In this document: piece by piece, positions 57,115-64,000 of the stretch
How positions within the stretch are numbered: the first letter of the stretch is position 1
How the letters are laid out: every line of letters begins with the position of its first letter
Assembly (NCBI GenBank): GCA_958510875.1
Contig: OY294068.1
Location: 158,694,388 to 158,758,387, forward strand
DNA: 64,000 nucleotides
From: Endomychus coccineus
Lineage: Eukaryota > Arthropoda > Insecta > Coleoptera > Endomychidae
Reading direction: 5' to 3'
Notes under the pieces: model-generated
Database searches by the model: none
What the model was told of the DNA's origin: nothing
What the model saw: the letters and a program-made list of their open reading frames with translations, nothing else
Translations under genes and position numbers: made by a program

Positions 57115-59110
57115 TTATTATACTTTGACTACACGAGAGGGAAACCTATAATGTTCGAAGAACATAGTGTGAACCAGCGGTGGAATGTTGAGACAGGAGA
57201 TAGGCATTCAAAGTTTTCTTGAGGGCTTGGAGGTTAAAGGTATATTGAAAGATCTCACTGGGTGAAGTGTTCCACAACTTCGCTGTTTGATAGAAAAGTA
57301 AGTCTGGTAGGAAGTTCGGTAGTTCTCGAGCTTGACAATGGAGAGTTGACCAGTTTGAGCTCATCTAGTCCGCCTGCCTGGATACCTCCGTGGTGGAACA
57401 ACAGACAAAATTTCTGATGAACACCGACCATAGAAATATCTATAGAAAAGGGAGAGATCTTCCACCTTTCTACGATGTTCTAGAAAAGTCAATGAACTCG
57501 TTAGTGTGACATCATCGATGAATCTGATAATACTCTTCTGGATACAAGCCAAGAGCTCCATCGCATGTTTGAGAGCTGAACTGCAAACAGTGAACAGTAC
57601 TTTAGGATAGGTCGAATCTGTGCTTTGTAGAATATGAGGAGCAGCTGGGATGCCAAGCAATATGAGACCAAATTTTTGTCTACGATCATCTGTGAAGCTG
57701 TGCATGAGACAGGTGTTCATTTCCAGCAGACCGTTTAATTTAGCAGAAACAAAGTTGGTGCCAAGACAGGTTCCTGTGAGATACCAGCATTGATAGCCAT
57801 TGTATCGAAGGATGAACTACCTGAGAGAAAAGTCGATAGTGAGTGACAAAGTTAGGCGGCAAATGATATGATATGCTTCGGAGATATCCAATGATACAAT
57901 TAGACATTTCACATGTTTTGCGATATGCTTTGTAGATATCCAATGATACAGTTAGACATTTCACATGTTTTGTGATATGCTTTGTAGATATCCAATGATA
58001 CAGTTAGACATCCATGATCTTTTTCAATAGATTTCTGATCTATATTTATTACGTAGGCAAGCAGATCTTCTGTTGTTCTCTGCTGACGATACGAAAGCCA
58101 TATTGACGGTCATTCACGATTTTGGAGCTACTTAGGTATTGAATGAGCTCGAATGTTGATTGCTTTCTTCATTACTTTGAAGATCACAGATAATAGTGCA
58201 AATGGGTCTATAACTATAAGGAAGGGTCTTTTTTCCTTCCTTTGGAATTGGTTGAACTCTAGCTATTTTCCAGCTGAATGAAAACACAACTAGTTTTGCC
58301 GTCAATTGGGGAGCACGTTCCTTGAGAATGACAGGTGTAATTTCGTCTGGCCCCATAAACTCTCTAGTATTAAGATCAATCAGAATGCGCCCAATTGTGC
58401 GCTGTTGAAGATAATGTTAGGCACATGACTACCGATGACAGCAATTTTAAGAGGGTCGGTCCCTTGTAGATCCAAAATTCACTGCAAACATTCCTAACAA
58501 AAAGGTAGGCTTTTTCTTATGGTATAGTAGCCAATGTGCCATCATCTTTTGTTAGGGGAGGGAATAAACTGGAAGTGAAATTTCTACCGATTGCTTTGGC
58601 GAAAGTCGCAAACGAACGGAAGCCATTCGGGCATTCGATAGGCTGAGATTTTATTTTGGCATTATATGCCTCTTTCGAAGCGTTTGTTGTTAAATTGAAC
58701 ATATTTCTGTACTCAACATTTTCTGTTCTGGTCTTTAGATATGGGTTCCCGCGTCAACAACAGTGTGCTGTTGGTTCTGAACCCACGATCTCATAACAGA
58801 TCTTATTGAACCATCGTTCACCAGATGACGGTGATTTGTTGGTATGATGTATGTAAGTTTCCATTCCTAGCCTGATAAAATCAGAGATCTCTGTGGCACA
58901 TTGCGTTGCGTCGTCAGATTCAAAACATACGTTTCTCTGAGGAAACTTGGAGAAGAAATGTGAAGACTGTCCCAGTCGGCTAAGTTGTAATGCCAAACTG
59001 CCAATGGTAAACGGACCTTTCCTTCATAGTGATCTGGATTGTTAGTTGAGGAATAAGTCAAGCGAATTATCGCGTCATGACTTGTTATCTCGATATTGAC
59101 GATCACCCGC
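57115..59110 (-). pseudogene. Jockey-like LINE, copy 2
   Basis: Collinear with 14.9-16.2 kb but longer on the 5' side. Right-to-left: YNLADWDSLHI and a shifted FPQRNVCFESDDATQCATEI plus GMETYIHHTNKSPSSGERWF (59000-58800), the post-endonuclease region; CPNGFRSFATFAKAIGRNFT and PPLTKDDGTLA (58640-58530); MGPDEITPVILKERAPQLTA with ARVQPIPKEGKKTLPYSYRP (58356-58170), RT fingers; a palm without a readable YxDD; LEHRRKVEDLSLFYRYFYGR and VVPPRRYPGRRTR (57480-57361); FLPDLLFYQTAKLWNTSP (57310-57255), the C-terminus. Tandem partial duplications of about 60 bp (ATATGCTT..AGATATCCAATGATAC) occur at 57870-58000. Poly(A)-like tail near 57110. Confidence 0.85.
57868..58012. repeat. Three tandem copies of a 57-60 bp LINE segment
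   Basis: ATATCCAATGATAC.ATTAGA recurs at 57886, 57937 and 57990, with CATTTCACATGTTTTG.GATA between the copies. Absent from LINE copy 1, so it arose after insertion or in this source copy. Confidence 0.75.
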
Positions 59111-61160
59111 CTATCGTCAACGCTTTACGTTCATAATTTCGACGTACTAATCAAAATATTCTTGGTATTCTACTATTCTAGTCGAATTTAATGTCGAAAC
59201 GTCACGCGGATGTTGCGAATAAGTAATTTTGGTACTACTAATTTTCAAAAGCACTATCGAGATATTTCAATATTCGACTGAATCATTTTTCACATTTCGA
59301 TTATTTCTATTGCTATTCTGGATGTGGATATTGACTTGATCCTTTGTTATGGAATGTTAGGAATACACTGAAGTAATTGAGCAAACAAAGTTCTGGCACT
59401 ACGGTTCCATAAGTAATTGATAGTTGCACCATCTTCAACTACAGATTATAAACTAGGTATTAATTTGAGTTGAGATGGCGACTAAGTTCGATATTCTGAT
59501 ATTTTTAACTATTGTAAAAGCAACAGTTGCTGACAAATTTCACTCAACTCTTCCGTGTAAACTTTTTAATTAAAAGAATTATGAGAACAGTTGTAAGTAT
59601 ACGAGACATTTTGACTGCAAAAATCGACATTCATAGCTGTAACTGAGATTTTACTTCCTAAGTTTTAATTAAGACGTTCAAGAAACGAACCTCACTTGAG
59701 ATATAGTCTAGTAGCTAATTAACAAATATTGTGGAAATCACGAAAGTATTAATCAATATAATCTCAAAACCCAATCAGAGAAGAGATTCTGTAATACGTT
59801 TATTGAATATTGGCTATATGAAACAACAGACGAGTTCCATCTACAAATTGTTCGAATTATAGATAACTTTTTAATCATTATCTATTCAAATGAAACTGAT
59901 TGCTCGTATGTTTTTGGGTTGGAGGAAATCAATGTCCAGCTCAAGTATCGAAATGATATTCAGTTCTTACCTACACAATAATATTACATGGTGAAAATTA
60001 GGAATTTGAAAAAAATTGGAATCTAAACAATCTTGGGTATAGTTATTTTTCATTCAGGGGTCTTGAAAGTTGGGCTGGTCTAGTCTTTCAAGTCTTACTA
60101 GACCCTGTGATAGACTTTATTGGCCATATTAATCTCTGTTCATCACCATTAGTCCTGTGAATAATGCATTTTAACTACCAACTGTGGCGATGGATTGAGA
60201 ATTTGATGAAACTTGGTGAGTAGGTCCGTATGGTGCCAAGGATGGATATGTTGGAAGTACTGAGCGTTGCTCTTTGTTGGACGCCGAGTTATTGGCCAAC
60301 AATTGTTTAAGTTAAGAAAACACTAAAAACTTATCAAAATGAAGGACTAATAGTTAAAGCTTTTTGCCAAAATTAAAAATGGTCAATTTTGGAAAATTGC
60401 TAATTTTTCACTTGAAAGTGGTTTGACAAGTTAAAATAAACATATTGGAGGAGAAAGAATTTTTTTAAACAACTCAAAAAACGAGGGGTATACCTATGTA
60501 AGACCTACATGAATATTTTTTCATTGATTATTATTTTTTCGATATGCATATTTTACGAGATATGGGCTATTTTTCCACGAATATCTGAAATCGGGTCTCT
60601 TTAAAGGGGCAAAATTAAGATAACACTCATCTCACTCTATCAATTAGTTCGGAATGACATTCATTAGGGTTGCGTCACTCATTATTAATGGGTCATTAAA
60701 ATGTCTTAATTCAGAATGTCTGATCCGAAATGGCAACATGTCAACAACGTCTTGCTTAAAAAAATGGACCAAGGTCGTAAAAATCACTTTCAACCATTCT
60801 GCCATTCAGCCAATTCCGATAGATGTTTACGAACAATCGGATCAAAGGACCATATGAGTATATTATAAATTCAGTAATCGAATAGTGAGCCGAGTATCAT
60901 CTTTGGCATTAATTCAATGATGTGACTTGATAACTTTTCACGCAAATTTTTAGGTTGGCGAGCTTGATGCGGAATTATCATGTCATCATTATGTCAGTTT
61001 AAATGACAGTGTCGAGCGTCAACAACTCAAAAAGCGATCACAGAAACACCAAATCAAATTTTCACTTTCAAAATTAAGATGTTACCAACCACCATAAAAA
61101 TCCCTAAATGAACTAAATTGAACATTTTTGTTTAAAAACGGCATAAAAAGGGCAAATTAC
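59111..61160. other. No gene seen
   Basis: AT-rich. Short ORFs only (67 codons at 60654-60857, no motif). No repeat partner was noticed. Confidence 0.4.
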
Positions 61161-61164
61161 AAAA

Positions 61165-61302
61165 AATAGTATAAACAACTCGTTTCCTAAGACCTTGAAG
61201 CACTCATTCTTTAAAAAAACTCGTGGCTTCGCCACTCGTTTTTTAAACTTGAATTCGTGCTTTAAGACGAGTCTTAGGAAACTCGTTCTTTAATATACTA
61301 TT
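61165..61302. mobile_element. Palindromic MITE, 138 bp
   Basis: AATAGTATA at the left is mirrored by TATACTATT at the right. Inner matching blocks are CTCGTTTCCTAAGAC and a central palindrome CTCGTGGC TTC GCCACTCG. The whole sequence can fold into one hairpin with a few bulges. It probably uses TA targets. Confidence 0.7.
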
Positions 61303-61659
61303 CCACACTGTCGTTTACGAGTTACAGCTTATTTCCTGTAATATCGGGAGTCGTTATATCCCCAAAATAACTTATCGTACATGAATAAATAACTTCGTTT
61401 TGTAAAGGATATAGATTGAGCTGTTGTTGAAGTAACCTAATCCTTCGGTCAGCCATCTTGAATGACGTGAAAAATGGCGAGAAAAACTAGGGGGACCGCC
61501 CCCTAGAGCTTATTATCGCACTTACATTGATTGAGTGATTTAGTCAATTGCTCAGCCAATTCAGAGTAAAACTGAACAACTTTGCTACATGTGAGTGAAA
61601 ATGTCTACAGTTTTCTCTGAAAAATAAAAATATAAAGGGTACAAAATAAACATTCTTCT

Positions 61660-61701
61660 AACCTAATTTGGAGGTAACCTTCCCTACCTCCAAATTAGGT
61701 T
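61660..61701. repeat. 17-bp perfect hairpin
   Basis: AACCTAATTTGGAGGTA, loop ACCTTCCC, then the exact inverse. There is no T-run typical of a terminator and no nearby gene. Confidence 0.75.
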
Positions 61702-62330
61702 CAATAATTGAAATGAGTTAAAGGAGGGTGAATAAGTTTGAATTTTTTGGGAGGTCCTTTGTTAATAAAATAAAGTGAACTTGATTTAAATCCGTTTTAC
61801 GACCAGAAATTATCCTGAATTTATAGCACTACGACCCTACGTCGTATGCACCAGATTTTTTGTAACTAGTATCTACGTGGTTTCGGAATAATTATTTGCG
61901 GGAACTTAAGGAGGATCAATTTTTCTCTTTGGGGGCAAGTAAGCCAGGAGCACTGTTCTACACTATTGATATTACTTGAATTCATATAGTGTTGGAAGAC
62001 TGGAAATTCCTTTCCAAAGCAGTTGTCCAAATTTACAGGCAAAATTCCTCGATAATATTTTCTAGTAGTGGATTACAATTTCCTTGATAAACTTTCATTA
62101 TGAGGTCCTTTCTCAATTTGAGATAAATTGTGTACATAACAAAACTGAACGATTTTCTACCATTCTGTGTTGCTTGGGCAGTATCGCGATAACGATTTGT
62201 TGAAAATAATGAAAATAATAAAATATTTTAATTTTGAATACCTATATGTGTTCGTAAAATATGGCATGAATTCCAAAATATATTATTGAAGCTCTCAATA
62301 TATTCAAGCGATGTTAATTAATAATGATCC
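61702..62330. other. No gene seen
   Basis: AT-rich sequence before the PLE coding region. Confidence 0.4.
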
Positions 62331-62339
62331 TTGACCCAG

Positions 62340-63015
62340 ATATGAATTTTATATAAATTTTCGGAAATCAATGTCTTGAACTGGATTTCCAAGTTTTGGC
62401 ATTGGGTAATATCAAAAAACGTTGGGCAGAGATTAAGAACCACACACCTCTAAATCAATCTGAATTTATGAATGCAGTAAAGTTTTGTTCAGAATGCACT
62501 TATTTTCAAAACGGTGAGCAATATTTTGGACAAATATTTGGCACAGCATTGGAATCACCTATTTTAGCTACTATTGCTAACCTAGTTATGGAATGCCTAG
62601 AGGAATCTGTAATAAATTTATTATATTTTCAACGGTATGTAGATGATTGCCTAATGTGTGTTCCCAATGGAGAAATTTAGTGCCTGATTAATAAATTTAA
62701 CAATTTCCACTATAAACTTCAATTCACTTGTAAAATAGAAGTGAACAAAAACATAAATTCCATAGATATAAACATTGGGCATGGGTCAGATGGAAAAATA
62801 CTGATGAAGTTTGGTCTCCGCGATATTTGAACTTCAATTCAGTTGCACCAAGTTTTAAAAAAGTGTTATAAACAGCCTTACAGTCGCACCCAGAGGAATG
62901 TACCAAAAATTTGAAAATTGTTCGTAATACACTGGAAATGAATGGCTACCCAAAAACATTTTGCAACACCATCCTTAAAGAAAGAATAAACAAAATCTAT
63001 AATGGAACCTCATAT
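62340..63015 (+). pseudogene. PLE family 1 reverse transcriptase, palm and thumb
   Basis: The open frame at 62396-62680 has RWAEIKNHTPLNQSEF, FCSECTYFQNGEQYFGQIFG and TALESPILATIANLVME (the PLE Q.FGT.M.SPLS..IA motif), then FQRYVDDCLMCVPNGEI with the catalytic YVDD, ending in a stop at 62678. The next part (KFNNFHYKLQFTCKIEVNKN, FGLRDI) continues after the stop, and 62911-63015 gives KIVRNTLEMNGYPKTFCNTI and ERINKIYNGTSYINN, matching the 13-kb copy. The fingers are missing. Terminal-repeat DNA interrupts the gene at 63016. Confidence 0.86.
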
Positions 63016-63017
63016 AT

Positions 63018-63427
63018 AAATAATTTGTATATAAATTCTCGGGAAACAGGTCACAATAACACTTATGCTCTATATTTTTTCTTGTCTTTACGTACGTTTC
63101 GGTCTCACGACCATCATCAGAAGACTTATCATGTCTAAAACTTGATTACTCAAAATACAATTATTACACAAAGCGTCCTAATCGCACCAATTTCAATTAA
63201 AATGCCCACGTCGCCGAAACGAACAGAAACACGTAAAAACGAAATTTTAAACCTCAACCTTTAAACCTAGTACAATTATGAAAAATCCACTGCTAAGAAG
63301 AATTCTTAATAAATGCGTATTCATGTCGACACAGTAAGTGATCGATTAGAGACGAGACTAATAAAATTTGGCTTTCAAGGATATACTTTCAAACCAGATG
63401 TCAGATTTACGAGCTAATAGAAAAAGG
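63018..63427 (+). mobile_element. PLE family 1 terminal fragment inserted within the PLE gene
   Basis: Same sequence and orientation as 12895-13290, opening CTCGGGAAACAGGTCAC and ending ACGAGCTAATAGAAAAAGG. It replaces about 38 codons of the RT-to-GIY-YIG linker that are present in the 13-kb copy. Its last 115 bp recur inverted at 63899-64000. Confidence 0.78.
63084..63125 (-). ncRNA. Hammerhead ribozyme motif, PLE family 1 (63 kb copy)
   Basis: Minus strand: GTCTT, core CTGATGA, extra T, stem II GGTC GTGA GACC (perfect), GAAA, palindromic stem III ACG TA CGT, A as cleavage base, and AAGAC pairing perfectly over five bases with GTCTT. Every core base is present. ACGTACGT is self-complementary, which suits dimer folding. 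This is the strongest of the five candidates. It is antisense to the surrounding PLE gene because the terminal fragment is inverted. Confidence 0.68.
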
Positions 63428-63429
63428 TT

Positions 63430-63811
63430 TGCCTGTGTTGGAAAATATTTCTCAAATTTAAAACCTTTAATACCTAAAGATAAACAAACTCACACAGTAT
63501 ACAAATTAAATTGTTTAGATTGCGATGGGACTCATACTGGAATCTCTGAACAATATTTACAAAAAAGAATGAACGGCCATTGGTATAGCACAAAAAACAA
63601 AAACTTTGAAAATTCCACCGCACTTGCTACACACTGCTTTGATTATAACCATCAATTCGATTACAATAATGTTAATATTCTAACTAAGAAAACCTATTAT
63701 TATAAAAGATCTGTTTTGGAAATGATTCACATGAAACGTGACTCCAAATCTGTAAATCGTAGGACAGATACTGAAAATCAAAGTCATATCTATACAAATT
63801 TAATCAAATAA
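63430..63811 (+). pseudogene. PLE family 1 GIY-YIG endonuclease
   Basis: The open frame (63368-63811) carries the complete nuclease half: GKYFSNLKPLIPKDKQTHTV, YKLNCLDCDGTHTGISEQYL (the GIY-YIG core; the usual YIG.T is altered to HTGIS), QKRMNGHWYSTKNKN, STALATHCFDYNHQFDYNNV, and VLEMIHMKRDSKSVNRRTDT, whose E and N positions fit the catalytic end. It stops at 63809. The first 20 codons derive from terminal-repeat DNA, not from the gene. It is unbroken over about 125 codons, though split from its RT. Confidence 0.84.
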
Positions 63812-63898
63812 TATCTCTTGCAAATTCCTACATGCCTTGTTATGAGTTTAATAGTATATATTTTAGGTAGAATGTCAAGTATACCTCCAGTCACAGAC

Positions 63899-64000
63899 AA
63901 ACCTTTTACTATTAGCTCGTAAATCTAACATCTGGTTTGAAAGTGTATACTTAAAAATCAAATTTTATTAGTCTCGTCTCTGTGTCGACATGATTACGCA
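63899..64000 (-). repeat. Inverted copy of the PLE terminal fragment end
   Basis: The inverse of 63312-63427 with a 13-bp deletion: TGCGTA.TCATGTCGACACAG, GAGACGAGACTAATAAAATT, ACTTTCAAACCAGATGT and ATTTACGAGCTAATAG. It continues past the window edge. The GIY-YIG gene sits in the loop. Confidence 0.85.

Noticed and set aside
61660..61701. 17-bp hairpin as a terminator
   Set aside because: No T-run, no adjacent gene, and a eukaryotic context.
1..64000. tRNA and rRNA genes
   Set aside because: I looked for B-box-like GGTTCGAATCC strings and for long conserved rRNA blocks and saw none convincing. A tRNA scan would be decisive; I cannot run one.

Overview
The window looks like insect (arthropod) heterochromatin or repeat-rich intergenic DNA. 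It is AT-rich and has no bacterial-style operons and no complete host gene that I can support. Almost every recognisable protein fragment belongs to a mobile element: Penelope-like elements (PLEs) with GIY-YIG endonucleases, APE-type LINEs, mauritiana-type mariners and other IS630/Tc1-mariner transposases. All carry stops or frameshifts, so the locus is a graveyard of inserts. The species cannot be fixed from the sequence. An insect is the best guess, because of the TE spectrum and two very short introns (46 and 57 bp).

Layout. 0-6 kb: a decayed mariner (952-2061), then a probable DNA transposon with inverted ends (about 3325-5700). It holds a broken THAP zinc finger on the + strand, an intron-containing broken Myb/SANT-like gene on the - strand, and a nested PLE long-terminal piece with a hammerhead ribozyme. 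7-12 kb: a TIR element, a 45-bp coding-like duplication, an ancient 320-bp duplication, and two 285-bp units in inverted orientation. 12.8-16.2 kb: PLE family 1, a second PLE fragment and copy 1 of a Jockey-like LINE. 17.3-21.2 kb: a second mariner, a PLE family 2 terminus split by a RNase H-bearing LINE, a Tc1-like transposase fragment, and a 1.5-kb inverted-repeat element. 22.6-24.9 kb: PLE and YMDD-type LINE remnants and a short tandem repeat. 25-30 kb: mostly unexplained, with one possible terminal exon and a 9-copy tandem repeat.

30.4-32.0 kb: a Tc1-mariner-like element with TIRs. 32.9-34.5 kb: two PLE pieces in opposite orientation. 36.7-38.2 kb: a foldback element. 39.1-40.4 kb: another TIR-bounded decayed transposon. 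42.2-47.7 kb: a 142-144 bp satellite in two subfamilies, each with higher-order periodicity (851 and 576 bp). 48.0-48.9 kb: a 5'-truncated LINE with a 12-bp target-site duplication. 50.5-52.5 kb: a decayed LINE. 52.8-54.7 kb: PLE family 2, interrupted by a 992-bp TIR element that has an exact TA duplication. 57.1-59.1 kb: LINE copy 2. 61.2 kb: a palindromic MITE. 62.3-64.0 kb: a PLE family 1 element cut by the window edge.

The most interesting material is (1) five hammerhead-ribozyme motifs in the PLE termini. They fall in two sequence classes whose stems have changed together, and all share a one-base insertion between the catalytic core and stem II. (2) The THAP plus Myb/SANT transposon candidate. 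(3) Several large inverted-repeat elements that contain internal tandem units. The inserts are nested, so relative ages can be read directly from which element breaks which.
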